Positions 7,332 to 14,859 of a DNA stretch of 18,690 bases are shown here, piece after piece. This stretch comes from Limiplasma merdipullorum (GTDB lineage Bacteria; Bacillota; Clostridia; Christensenellales; Aristaeellaceae): the NCBI GenBank assembly GCA_018711955.1, contig DVHQ01000052.1:1-18690 (forward strand), written 5' to 3'. The notes beneath the pieces are model-generated. The model was not told the origin of the DNA, ran no database searches, and saw only the letters and a program-made list of their open reading frames with translations. The position numbers and the translations under genes are program-made. The number at the start of each line of letters is the position of its first letter. Positions within the stretch are counted from its first letter, which is position 1.

Positions 7332-9344
7332 ATGCAGCTGACCGATCTCAAGGGCATCGGAAAAACCAGACTGGAAGCCTTACACGCAGCGGGCATCTGC
7401 TCGTTGCGTGATCTTTTATACACCTTTCCCGTGCGTTACCGGGACCTGAGCAGCCCCACCACCGTCAGGCAGGCGCAGCCGGGTGAGTCCGCCTGCCTGC
7501 TGCTCAGCCGCCGTGGCGAGGCGAAGCTGTCTCGTCACGGCAAGCTCAGCCGCGTGACCTGCACCTTTGCCGATGAAACGGGTCAGATTTCCGCCTGCTG
7601 GTTCAACCAGCCCTGGATGCGCGAGCATCTTAACGCCGGCACGCGCTTCATGCTGTATGGCCGGATGGAGGCTTGCGGTGCGGGCAAGCGGATGACGAAT
7701 CCTTCCCTGGAAAAGGAGCTCGGCGTGGTGCCCGTCTACCGGGCGATACCGGGCGTGCCGCAGCGGTTGCACCAGGCGGCCGTGCGCCAGGCGTTGGAAG
7801 CCGCGGAGCAGGCATGCCCCGAAACGCTGCCTGAACGCCTGCTTGAGCGCTTTGGCCTGTGGCCTTGCGCTCGCGCCCTGCGCGCCGCTCATGAGCCGGC
7901 CTCCCTGCAGGAGGCCGCACAGGCGCAGCGGCGGTTTGCCTTTGAGGACATGCTCCTGTATCAGGCCGCGGTGCGATTGATGCGCGACGGACGCGGCCCA
8001 GGCCCCTGCCTGGCGACGCCTGCGGGCGCGGCGGAGGCTTTCTGGGAGGCCATGCCTTTTGCGCCCACCGGCGCGCAGCGGCGCACGCTTGGGGAAATCG
8101 CCCGTGATCTGGCCACCCCGCATGCCATGGCGCGCATGGTGCAGGGCGACGTGGGGAGCGGCAAGACCGCCGTGGCCATGGGCGCGATGCTGCTGTGCGC
8201 GGAGGCGGGATGGCAGGCGGCGCTCATGGCGCCCACTGAGCTGCTGGCCCGTCAGCATTATGAAGGCATGCGGCCTTTCTTTGAGGCGCAGGGCTATTCC
8301 TGCGGCCTGCTGGTGGGCGGTATGCCCGCGGCGCGGCGTCGGGAGGCGCTGGAAAGCATCGCATCAGGCGCATGGCGCGTGGTGGTGGGCACGCATGCGC
8401 TCATCAGCCGCGATGTGGTCTATCACCGCCTGGGCCTGTGCGTGACCGACGAGCAGCACCGATTCGGCGTGGCCCAGCGCACCGCTCTGCTCAACAAGGG
8501 CGGGGATGGCACGCACGCCCCGCATCTGCTGGTGATGAGCGCCACGCCCATTCCGCGTTCCCTGGCGCTGGTGCTCTACGGAGATCTGGACCTGTCCGTC
8601 ATTGACGAGATGCCCCCCGGTCGCCTGCCGGTGAATACGCGCATCGTGAGCGAGAGCAAGCGCGAGGCCATGTATGGCTTTCTGCGTGACCAGCTCGCCG
8701 CCGGGCGGCAGGCCTATATCGTCTGCCCGCTGGTGGAAGAGGATGACGAGGGGGACGGGGAGGACGGCCTCAAGGCCGTGAAGGCGCACGCGCAGGAACT
8801 GGCCTGCGGGCCGCTCAGGGACTTCCGCGTGGGACTGACCTATGGCGGCCAGCCCTCGCGTGAAAAGACGGCCGCTCTGGCGGATTTTGCCGCCGGCCGC
8901 ACCCAGGTGCTGGTGGCCACCACTGTCATTGAGGTGGGGGTCAACGTGCCCAACGCCACGGTAATGATCGTTGAGGATGCAGACCGGTATGGCCTGGCCC
9001 AGCTGCATCAGCTGCGGGGCCGCGTGGGTCGGGGAAGCGGGCAGAGCTGGTGCTTTCTCATGGCACGGCCCAACGACCGCCTTCGCGCGCTGGCCGCAAC
9101 AAACGACGGTTTCGAGGTGGCCCGCGCGGATCTGGAGCAGCGGGGTCCGGGCGAACTGTTGGGCGCGCGCCAGCATGGCGCGGCGGCCTCGCTGGCCGTA
9201 GGCAATTCACAGCTGCTCTATGAGGCCGCGCGCTGTGCCGAGGAGCTGTGGACCCTGTCAGAATGGGCCCCGGAGCGCGACGCGGTGGCCGGGCAGGCCC
9301 GCCTGCGGCTTCAGCAGCTGGAGGAGCGCGTCTCCATCAGCTGA
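7332..9344 (+). CDS. recG: ATP-dependent DNA helicase RecG
   Basis: RecG regresses stalled replication forks and processes branched DNA. The 670-aa protein has the usual layout: an N-terminal wedge domain opening with LKGIGKTRLEALHAAGI and RDLLYTFPVRYRDLS, an OB-like part with TCTFADETGQISACWFNQ, then helicase motifs. Walker A is GDVGSGKT (272-279), motif II is DEQH (373-376) within TDEQHRFGVAQR, motif III is SATPIPR (403-409), and the C-terminal helicase half contains TTVIEVGVNVPNATVMIVE and LHQLRGRVGRG. The TRG-like end segment DLEQRGPGELLGARQHG is also present. ATG at 7332 starts three bases after the fakA stop; an in-frame GTG at 7326 overlapping that stop is less likely. The yloU-fakA-recG order resembles the B. 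subtilis yloU-yloV-sda-recG region without sda. Confidence 0.96.
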   Translation: MQLTDLKGIGKTRLEALHAAGICSLRDLLYTFPVRYRDLSSPTTVRQAQPGESACLLLSRRGEAKLSRHGKLSRVTCTFADETGQISACWFNQPWMREHLNAGTRFMLYGRMEACGAGKRMTNPSLEKELGVVPVYRAIPGVPQRLHQAAVRQALEAAEQACPETLPERLLERFGLWPCARALRAAHEPASLQEAAQAQRRFAFEDMLLYQAAVRLMRDGRGPGPCLATPAGAAEAFWEAMPFAPTGAQRRTLGEIARDLATPHAMARMVQGDVGSGKTAVAMGAMLLCAEAGWQAALMAPTELLARQHYEGMRPFFEAQGYSCGLLVGGMPAARRREALESIASGAWRVVVGTHALISRDVVYHRLGLCVTDEQHRFGVAQRTALLNKGGDGTHAPHLLVMSATPIPRSLALVLYGDLDLSVIDEMPPGRLPVNTRIVSESKREAMYGFLRDQLAAGRQAYIVCPLVEEDDEGDGEDGLKAVKAHAQELACGPLRDFRVGLTYGGQPSREKTAALADFAAGRTQVLVATTVIEVGVNVPNATVMIVEDADRYGLAQLHQLRGRVGRGSGQSWCFLMARPNDRLRALAATNDGFEVARADLEQRGPGELLGARQHGAAASLAVGNSQLLYEAARCAEELWTLSEWAPERDAVAGQARLRLQQLEERVSIS

Positions 9345-9354
9345 AGAATCAAGA

Positions 9355-9383
9355 TTGAAAATTGGCCGAAGCGGCGGTACAAT
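9355..9383 (+). promoter_or_regulatory. Sigma-A-type promoter for the trmL block
   Basis: TTGAAA (9355-9360), a 17-base spacer and TACAAT (9378-9383), starting ten bases after the recG stop. The leader to the trmL start would be about 30 bases and contains GAGAGGA as the ribosome binding site. No terminator hairpin separates it from recG, so read-through may add to expression. Confidence 0.7.
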
Positions 9384-9419
9384 AATCAGGAACCAAAGCC
9401 GCAAGAGAGGACGCGACCT

Positions 9420-9935
9420 ATGCATATCGTACTTTATGAGCCGGAGATCCCCCAAAATACGGGCAACATCGCACGCACCTGCGCGGCCACGGGCAGCATG
9501 CTGCATCTCATCGAGCCCCTGGGCTTTGAGCTGTCGGACCGCTATCTCAAGCGGGCCGGTCTGGATTACTGGCATATGATGCAGTACCGCGTATACGCGG
9601 ATTTTGAGCGCTTTTTGGAGGCATGGCCGGATGCGCGCATGCACTTTCTGACCACGAAGGCCCCGTGCGCCTATACGGAGGCGTCGTATGGCCCGGACGA
9701 CTTTCTGGTTTTTGGCTGTGAAACGCGCGGCCTGCCGGAGTCGCTGCTTTCGCGGGTGTATGACCGCTGCGTACGCATCCCCATGGTGCCGGGCGCGCGC
9801 AGCCTGAATTTAAGCAATTCCGTGGCCGTTGTCGTCTACGAGGCGCTCAGGCAGCAGGGCTTTCCCGGCCTGGAAGCGCGGGGCAGCCTGACGGGACGCG
9901 AGGATGCCTCCGCCCCGTGGATGGATTACGTATGA
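9420..9935 (+). CDS. trmL: tRNA (cytidine/uridine-34 2'-O)-methyltransferase TrmL
   Basis: This is a 171-aa SPOUT-class enzyme that uses S-adenosylmethionine to methylate the wobble ribose of tRNA(Leu). The knot-forming motifs are clear: LYEPEIPQNTGNIARTC (5-21), the middle DDFLVFGCETRGLPESLL (about 90-107) and the C-terminal IPMVPGARSLNLSNSVAVVVYEAL (split over about 120-143). The length is close to the family's usual 155-170 residues with a short extra tail. The ATG is preceded by GAGAGGA at good spacing. It is the first gene after the 9355 promoter and is followed after about 31 bases by an unknown membrane protein. Confidence 0.95.
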   Translation: MHIVLYEPEIPQNTGNIARTCAATGSMLHLIEPLGFELSDRYLKRAGLDYWHMMQYRVYADFERFLEAWPDARMHFLTTKAPCAYTEASYGPDDFLVFGCETRGLPESLLSRVYDRCVRIPMVPGARSLNLSNSVAVVVYEALRQQGFPGLEARGSLTGREDASAPWMDYV

Positions 9936-9966
9936 CCATTCGTTGTCACAGCAGGGAGGGATGCAT

Positions 9967-10443
9967 ATGGACAAACGCAAGCGCCGTTTCAGGCGCGGTG
10001 AGCATCAGGAAGAAGAATTGCGCCTGGATGATGTGCTGGAGCCCTATGACCAGGATGAACCGGCTGATGATGAACAAAGCGGTCAGACCTTCGCCCCTTA
10101 TGAGGATGAGGCCGGGCCGCTCTATGAGCAGCAGCCGTCCTACGGAGAGCAGCAGCCGCCCTACGAACCGGCCTATGATGCGCAGGAGCCGTCCTATGAG
10201 GAAGATCAGCCGCCCTACGGCGATCCTTACGATGAGGAGTATTCCGGGTATCATGAGGCCATGGACGAGGCGATGAACCAGGCCGGCCGCTTCAAGGTGG
10301 CCATGGGTGTGTTCGACACCGTGAGCATTCTGGTGGGAATCGGCGTGATTTTGCTGCTGGTGGCGATGCTGGTATCGCTGGTGAGCTGGCTCAGGTCGGA
10401 CATCCTGCATTCCGCGCTGCTTTTGCAAAGCGGCCTGCAATAA
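9967..10443 (+). CDS. Acidic Tyr/Pro/Gln-rich single-span membrane protein, function unknown
   Basis: I recognise no family for this 158-aa protein. It begins with a strongly basic patch (KRKRRFRRG, residues 3-11). A long acidic low-complexity region follows (about 14-100). Between about residues 52 and 97 it is built from loose tandem units such as YEQQPSY, YGEQQPPYEP, YDAQEPSYEE and DQPPYGDPYDEE. One strong hydrophobic segment (about 119-143) and a short tail end the protein. The charge pattern suggests the repeat region is cytosolic. The start is ATG at 9967, seven bases after GGGAGG; the nearby ATG at 9961 is too close to it. It lies between trmL and the glycosylase genes with short gaps (31 and 23 bases), so it is probably in their operon. 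Confidence 0.75.
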   Translation: MDKRKRRFRRGEHQEEELRLDDVLEPYDQDEPADDEQSGQTFAPYEDEAGPLYEQQPSYGEQQPPYEPAYDAQEPSYEEDQPPYGDPYDEEYSGYHEAMDEAMNQAGRFKVAMGVFDTVSILVGIGVILLLVAMLVSLVSWLRSDILHSALLLQSGLQ

Positions 10444-10466
10444 CCGTCCTTGGAGGGAAGGCTGTC

Positions 10467-11057
10467 ATGCGTATTTCATGGGAGCAGCTTAGCCACAATA
10501 TTGAAAGCTGTCAGGCCTGCGGATTGGCCGCCGGGTGCCGGCGCAAGGTGCCCGGGCAGGGCGATCCGCACGCGCCGCTGATGCTGATCGGGGAAGGTCC
10601 CGGCGAGCAGGAGGACCGGCAGGGACTGGCCTTTGTGGGGCCCGCCGGGCAGCTGCTTACGCGCATGCTTGCCGCCATTTCGCTTCCGCGTGACCGCGTC
10701 TACATCTGCAACGTGGTCAAGTGCCGCCCGCCCAACAACCGCCAGCCCACGCCGGAGGAGATGGCTGCATGCCTGCCGCACCTGCGCGGACAGGTGGTGC
10801 TGGTGCGGCCGCGGGTGATCCTGCTGCTGGGCGCCACGGCCGTGGCCGCCGTGCTGGGTCCGGACGAGCGCATCACGCGCTGCCGGGGCCGGTGGTTTGA
10901 GCGCAAGGGCACGCATATCATCGCGACCTATCACCCCTCGGCGCTTCTGCGCGACCCTTCCAAGAAGCGGGCCGCGTGGGAGGACCTGCAAAGCCTGCGG
11001 CAGCGGCTCACCGAGCTTTCGCTCTATCCCGACCTTTTGAAGGAGGACAGGCCATGA
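10467..11057 (+). CDS. Family 4 (Fe-S) uracil-DNA glycosylase
   Basis: This 196-aa enzyme removes uracil from DNA to start base-excision repair. It carries all the marks of family 4: the [4Fe-4S] ligands Cys15, Cys18, Cys86 and Cys102 (C-x2-C and C-x15-C spacing), the active-site motif GEGPGEQED (42-50) followed by GLAFVGPAGQLL, the NVVKCRPPNNR segment (82-92), and the HPSALL motif near the C-terminus. An extra Cys24 is not an expected ligand. The ribosome binding site is TGGAGGGAAGG before ATG 10467. Its stop codon overlaps the start of a second glycosylase-like gene (ATGA), which points to translational coupling. Confidence 0.93.
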   Translation: MRISWEQLSHNIESCQACGLAAGCRRKVPGQGDPHAPLMLIGEGPGEQEDRQGLAFVGPAGQLLTRMLAAISLPRDRVYICNVVKCRPPNNRQPTPEEMAACLPHLRGQVVLVRPRVILLLGATAVAAVLGPDERITRCRGRWFERKGTHIIATYHPSALLRDPSKKRAAWEDLQSLRQRLTELSLYPDLLKEDRP

Positions 11058-11674
11058 ATGCCATGGACCGGTTTCGCAGGGAATGCACGGCCTTTTTTGA
11101 GGCGCTGGAGGCTGGGGCGCAAAAGCCGCTGGTCTTTGGCGATGGTCCGTCGGACGGACCGGTGCTCATGCTGGTAGGGGAGGCGCCCGGCGAACAGGAG
11201 GCGCTGGAGGGCAGGCCCTTCGTGGGCAAGGCCGGGCGGAATCTGGCCGGCTTTCTGGAGGCGCTGGGCCTGCGCCGGAGCGAGATTTATATCACCAACG
11301 TCGTCAAGGTCCGGCCCACGCGCGTAAGCCCCGCGGGCCGCGTGGTCAACCGACCGCCCAGTCGCGAGGAAAAGGCGCTTTTCACCCCGTGGCTCATGCG
11401 CGAGGTCGCGGTGGTGCGCCCGCAGGCGCTGGTCACGCTGGGCAATGTGGCGCTGCAGGCCTTTGTACACGATACCATAGGACAGGCACATGGAACCTGG
11501 CGGCGAGCCGTGGCGGCTCCGCCGGAGGCGGCCGCTTTCACACTCCCTCTGTTTGCGCTGTACCATCCCGCTTCGGTGATCTACAATCCGGCCCTGAAGG
11601 AGCGCTATGAGCAGGACCTGGCGGCGCTCGCCGCATCGCTTCGCGTACCCTCAAACGGCCTATGCGACATTTGA
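11054..11674 (+). CDS. Uracil-DNA glycosylase family 4-like paralogue lacking Fe-S cysteines
   Basis: This 206-aa protein shares the family 4 framework with its upstream neighbour: GEAPGEQEALEGRPFVGKAGR (split over 42-62), IYITNVVKVRP (78-88) and HPASVIYNP near the C-terminus. The Fe-S ligands are gone. By ungapped alignment with the upstream protein, Phe15, Leu18 and Val86 stand where the partner has Cys15, Cys18 and Cys86, and no Cys occurs in the region of the fourth. Only Cys11 and a Cys near the end exist. The region after VRP also carries a short insertion (RVSPAGRVVNRPPS). The uracil-binding face looks kept, so it may still be a glycosylase or nucleic-acid-binding protein of the COG1573 type. 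The start has AGGAGG seven bases before it and overlaps the stop of the upstream gene by four bases. Confidence 0.88.
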   Translation: MNAMDRFRRECTAFFEALEAGAQKPLVFGDGPSDGPVLMLVGEAPGEQEALEGRPFVGKAGRNLAGFLEALGLRRSEIYITNVVKVRPTRVSPAGRVVNRPPSREEKALFTPWLMREVAVVRPQALVTLGNVALQAFVHDTIGQAHGTWRRAVAAPPEAAAFTLPLFALYHPASVIYNPALKERYEQDLAALAASLRVPSNGLCDI

Positions 11675-11706
11675 GCATACCATTTGCGGCCTTAAGCACA
11701 CGCCGC

Positions 11707-11735
11707 ATGACAAATGATCGCCTATGTGGTAGGAT
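11707..11735 (+). promoter_or_regulatory. Putative sigma-A promoter for the nfeD-floA operon
   Basis: ATGACA (11707-11712), a 17-base spacer ending in TGG, and TAGGAT (11730-11735), which gives an extended -10 (TG-G-TAGGAT). It lies about 50 bases upstream of the NfeD start codon, in the only sizeable gap of this block. Confidence 0.5.
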
Positions 11736-11783
11736 AGCGTTGAAGCCGCGGGCCTGCCCGCTGGTCAAACGGGAGGGAAGAAT

Positions 11784-12296
11784 ATGTGGGAACTGCTCTT
11801 GGCGAATCTGCCCATCGTCGCCTGTTTTCTGCTGGGACTGGGCCTTTTGATCGTGGAGGTGTTCATGCCGGGCTTTGGCCTGCCGGGTATCTCGGGTATC
11901 ATTCTTGAGGTGGTGACCATCGTGCTCACCTACCTGTGGCATGGCGGACTGGCCGCCCTTGGAATGACGCTGATCATCCTGGCGGTGGTGGGCATCGTGA
12001 TATCGCTGGCGCTGCGATCGGTCAACAAGGGACGCCTGTCGAAATCGCCGATCATCCTCAACGATGAGGAAAGCGCGGCGGAAGGCTATGTGGCCACACG
12101 GGATATGGAGGTTTTTCTGGGCAAGGAGGGCGTGACCACCACGGTGCTCCGGCCTGCCGGCATGGCCGAATTTGACGGCGTGAAGCTCAATGTTGTGGCC
12201 GACGGCGAATATATTCCCAAGGATGCGCGTGTACGGGTGGACCATGTGGAAGGCGCGCGTGTGGTGGTGCGCAAGCTGCGCACCGCAGAAGAATAA
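11784..12296 (+). CDS. Short NfeD-family membrane protein
   Basis: This 170-aa protein is a short-form NfeD (no protease domain). Membrane segments lie at about residues 6-28 (with the family's LLIVEVFMPGFGLPGISG turn right after), 38-51 and 57-78. A soluble C-terminal domain (about 100-168) has the NfeD OB-fold signature GKEGVTTTVLRPAGMAEFDGVKLNVVADG (split) and ends with HVEGARVVVRKL. NfeD proteins are genetically linked to flotillin/stomatin partners and are thought to help form their membrane assemblies. That matches the floA gene 70 bases downstream. The start follows CGGGAGGGAAG at proper spacing. Confidence 0.92.
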   Translation: MWELLLANLPIVACFLLGLGLLIVEVFMPGFGLPGISGIILEVVTIVLTYLWHGGLAALGMTLIILAVVGIVISLALRSVNKGRLSKSPIILNDEESAAEGYVATRDMEVFLGKEGVTTTVLRPAGMAEFDGVKLNVVADGEYIPKDARVRVDHVEGARVVVRKLRTAEE

Positions 12297-12366
12297 TCAT
12301 TCGCGCCCTGCACGCCCGGAGAGGGGAAGGCGGACAGGCGCGGCTAAGCAATAAGGAGGAATCATC

Positions 12367-13419
12367 ATGAACGCACAATCCCTGCTCATGTCGGCCGCCT
12401 ATTACATGGAGGATGTGTCCGACCCTGTCAGCACGCTGCTGTGGATCGGCCTGGCCATCCTGGTGGCGCTCATTCTGGTGGTCGTGTTCCTGCGCTTCGT
12501 GCCGCTGGGCCTGTGGATTACCTCGCTGGCGGCAGGCGTGCACGTCAGCATCAGCTCCCTGGTAGGCATGCGGCTGCGTCGCATCCAGCCCAAGCGCCTG
12601 GTCGAGCCGCTCATCAAGGCCCGCAAGGCCGGACTGGACGTTACCCTGTCCAAGCTGGAAACGCATTTGCTGGCCGGCGGCAACGTCGATCGCGTGATCA
12701 ACGCGCTTATCGCCGCCCAGCGCTCCAATATCGAAATGCCCTTTGAAAAGGCATCCGCCATCGACCTGGCGGGCCGTGATGTGCTGGAGGCCGTGCAGAT
12801 GAGCGTAACGCCCAAGGTAATTGAAACGCCAGTGGTGGCTGCCATTGCCAAGGACGGCATCGAGCTGCGCGCCAAGGCCCGTGTGACCGTGCGCACCAAC
12901 ATTGAGCGCCTGGTCGGCGGCGCTGGGGAGGAAACCATCATTGCCCGTGTGGGCGAAGGCATCGTCACCACGGTGGGTTCCAGCGAAACGCACAAGCAGG
13001 TGCTGGAAAATCCTGATCTGATCAGCCGCACGGTGCTCAACAAGGGTCTGGACGCGGGCACGGCCTATGAAATTCTGTCCATCGATATCGCGGATGTAGA
13101 TGTGGGCCGCAACGTGGGCGCTCAGCTGCAGATGGACCAGGCCGAAGCCGACCGCCGCATTGCGCAGGCCCGTGCTGAGGAGCGCCGCGCCATGGCCGTG
13201 GCGCGCGAGCAGGAAATGAAGGCTTCCGTGCAGGAGATGCGCGCCCGCGTGGTCGAGGCCGAGGCCGAGGTGCCCAAGGCCATGGCCGCCGCGCTGCGCG
13301 AGGGCAAGCTGGGCGTAATGGACTACTACCAGATGAAAAACGTGGAGGCAGACACCAACATGCGCGACAGCATCGCCAAGGTGAGCGCGCCCCCTGTGAA
13401 TTCTGAAGGCAAGAAGTAA
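12367..13419 (+). CDS. floA: Flotillin-like protein FloA
   Basis: FloA is a bacterial flotillin that forms functional membrane microdomains affecting membrane fluidity, secretion and signalling complexes. The 350-aa protein shows a short N-terminus, a membrane-embedded hairpin region (about 22-46), the highly conserved block RLRRIQPKRLVEPLIKARKAG (split; about 70-90), the SPFH/PHB domain to about 235, and an Ala/Glu-rich coiled coil (about 255-310) with repeated EAE, QARAEERRA and EMRARVVEAEAEVP elements. The C-terminus keeps GVMDYYQMKNVEADT. The length is a little above the 330 usual. ATG 12367 follows AAGGAGG. It is downstream of nfeD, the arrangement typical of Gram-positive flotillin loci. 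Confidence 0.96.
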   Translation: MNAQSLLMSAAYYMEDVSDPVSTLLWIGLAILVALILVVVFLRFVPLGLWITSLAAGVHVSISSLVGMRLRRIQPKRLVEPLIKARKAGLDVTLSKLETHLLAGGNVDRVINALIAAQRSNIEMPFEKASAIDLAGRDVLEAVQMSVTPKVIETPVVAAIAKDGIELRAKARVTVRTNIERLVGGAGEETIIARVGEGIVTTVGSSETHKQVLENPDLISRTVLNKGLDAGTAYEILSIDIADVDVGRNVGAQLQMDQAEADRRIAQARAEERRAMAVAREQEMKASVQEMRARVVEAEAEVPKAMAAALREGKLGVMDYYQMKNVEADTNMRDSIAKVSAPPVNSEGKK

Positions 13420-13453
13420 CGCCGGCGCATGACGCGCCTTGGGAGGTGGTTGG

Positions 13454-14056
13454 ATGGACAGCATCCTGGCGCTGATTATCGTGTTCTGGATTGTGTCGGC
13501 GTTCAGCAAGGCCCTGAATCCCAAAAAAAGGGCGAAGCAGGCTGAAAAAAACCGGACGGCGAAGCATACAGGCGGCCGGGCGGACAAACCGTCCGCCGCC
13601 CCCGCGGAGCATGAGGCCGCTCCCGCAGAGCAGCAGATGGCCCGCCAAACGACCTTCATGATGCCTCCGCTGGAGCCGCGCCCCACGTCTGTGGGAAGCC
13701 TGGGAACCTCATCTGACGAAGGAAAGGATATCTGCGATCCCACGCTGGGCCATGATGGCCGCCGGCCGGCCGCCTATGCGGGCAGCCTGGGGGCCGACTC
13801 CACTGAGGGAAAGGATACCTGCGACCCTCTGCTGGGCCATGGCCGCAGACCGGCCACGCGCGGGGACGGACGGGAAACGCCGTCCGGAGAACGGCGGGAA
13901 GGAAGTGCCAAACGCCGCCCATCCCCGCTGGGCGAGGATGCGTATGCGTTGGATGAAGGCATCATGTCCGAACTGGATGCGCAAACGCTGATTCAGGGCG
14001 TGGTGATGAGCGAAATTCTAAAGCGCCCGAACGAACGCAAATGGGGCTGGCGGTAA
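13454..14056 (+). CDS. Small membrane-anchored protein with duplicated Cys motif, function unknown
   Basis: This 200-aa protein is not one I can name. Residues 3-17 form a short N-terminal hydrophobic anchor followed by a basic stretch (NPKKRAKQAEKNR). The middle is hydrophilic and contains two copies, 29 residues apart, of S-L-G-x-x-S-x-EGKD-x-CDP-x-LGH (82-100 and 111-129), the only Cys residues being Cys94 and Cys123. The C-terminal ending DEGIMSELDAQTLIQGVVMSEILKRP is helical-looking and well formed. The start at 13454 is seven bases after GGGAGG. It is third in the nfeD-floA operon, 34 bases after floA, and a terminator overlaps its stop. A role with the flotillin assembly is an inference from position alone. 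Confidence 0.75.
   Translation: MDSILALIIVFWIVSAFSKALNPKKRAKQAEKNRTAKHTGGRADKPSAAPAEHEAAPAEQQMARQTTFMMPPLEPRPTSVGSLGTSSDEGKDICDPTLGHDGRRPAAYAGSLGADSTEGKDTCDPLLGHGRRPATRGDGRETPSGERREGSAKRRPSPLGEDAYALDEGIMSELDAQTLIQGVVMSEILKRPNERKWGWR
13697..13855 (+). repeat. In-gene tandem repeat, 87-base period
   Basis: Two copies of a unit coding SLG..S.EGKD.CDP.LGH..GRRPA (or GRRPA without the extra residue) lie at 13697-13771 and 13784-13855. The shared segment is strongest around GGAAAGGATA(T/C)CTGCGA and GCTGGGCCATG, so the duplication is visible in both DNA and protein. Confidence 0.8.
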
Positions 14057-14072
14057 CGCCGCCCCTTTTTTT
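14043..14072 (+). terminator. Terminator overlapping the stop of the nfeD-floA operon's last gene
   Basis: GGGG (14043-14046) pairs with CCCC (14062-14065) and GGCG (14049-14052) with CGCC (14057-14060) around a GTAA loop, followed by seven T (14066-14072). The loop region contains the TAA stop of the preceding gene. Confidence 0.8.
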
Positions 14073-14093
14073 GGAAGAAACGGAGAAGAAAAA

Positions 14094-14855
14094 ATGACCG
14101 ATCAGGAACAGCTGCGTGTGCTTATCGCCGACGATGACGCGGGCATGCGCACCGTGATGCGCAAAATCATTGCAAAGGTGCAAGGATTTACGCTGGTAGC
14201 CGAGGCCGGGGACGGAAAAACCGCGTTGGAGCTGACCGAACAGATCAAGCCCAACGTGGTGTTTCTGGATGTGGAAATGCCCGAGATGAGCGGCGTGGAA
14301 TGCGCCCGCGCCATACAGGATATGGATCCCTCTATCGTTATCATTTTCGCTACGGCGCACGATACCTATATGGGCGATGCTTTTGAGGTGTACGCCTTTG
14401 ACTACCTGGTGAAGCCCTTCAAGGTGGATCGCGTGATTCAGACGCTGGAACGGGCGCGCGACCGCCTGTTGCGGCGCGATGCCCGGCCCGTGGGCGCGCC
14501 GGTTCCCGCCGTACCGCGCGCGGCAGAAGGCAGGCTGATGCTGCGGCACCGCGAGGGCGTCAGCTTCATCGACCTTCAGGATATCCTGCTGGTGCAGCGC
14601 GAGGACCGGGCCACCGTGCTCTACACGGCGGACGGGGGACGATACGTCACCGGGGATTCCCTGGCCGAGATGGAGGAGCGTCTGCACAGCGACGCGTTTT
14701 TCCGCTGCCATAAGTCCTATATCATAAACCTCAATCACATCAAGGACATCACGCCCTACGGCCGGTGGACCTATGTGGTGCGGCTGGAAAACACCAAGCA
14801 CGATGCGCTTATCACCCACGAAAAATACGAGGAGCTGGAGCGGATGTTCCGTTAA
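14094..14855 (+). CDS. LytTR-family response regulator (no adjacent kinase)
   Basis: This 253-aa protein has an N-terminal receiver domain (about 6-125) with the acidic pair Asp13-Asp14, the phosphoacceptor Asp59 in VVFLDVEMPEMSG, Thr87 in FATAHD and Lys107 in YLVKPF. After a Pro/Ala-rich linker comes a LytTR DNA-binding domain (about 150-252) with FIDLQDILLVQREDRATVLYT (split) and the signature FFRCHKSYIINLNHIKDI. Such regulators usually act with a membrane kinase of the LytS/AgrC type, controlling cell-wall, carbon-source or peptide-signal genes. No kinase is seen in the window. The gene sits just after a terminator with no obvious promoter of its own. Its stop lies four bases from the stop of the convergent transporter gene. 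Confidence 0.94.
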   Translation: MTDQEQLRVLIADDDAGMRTVMRKIIAKVQGFTLVAEAGDGKTALELTEQIKPNVVFLDVEMPEMSGVECARAIQDMDPSIVIIFATAHDTYMGDAFEVYAFDYLVKPFKVDRVIQTLERARDRLLRRDARPVGAPVPAVPRAAEGRLMLRHREGVSFIDLQDILLVQREDRATVLYTADGGRYVTGDSLAEMEERLHSDAFFRCHKSYIINLNHIKDITPYGRWTYVVRLENTKHDALITHEKYEELERMFR

Positions 14856-14859
14856 TCCC

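Noticed and set aside
12187..13743. 518-codon minus-strand frame opposite floA
   Set aside because: It overlaps parts of three plus-strand genes with strong support (NfeD, FloA, anchored protein) and shows no family motif.
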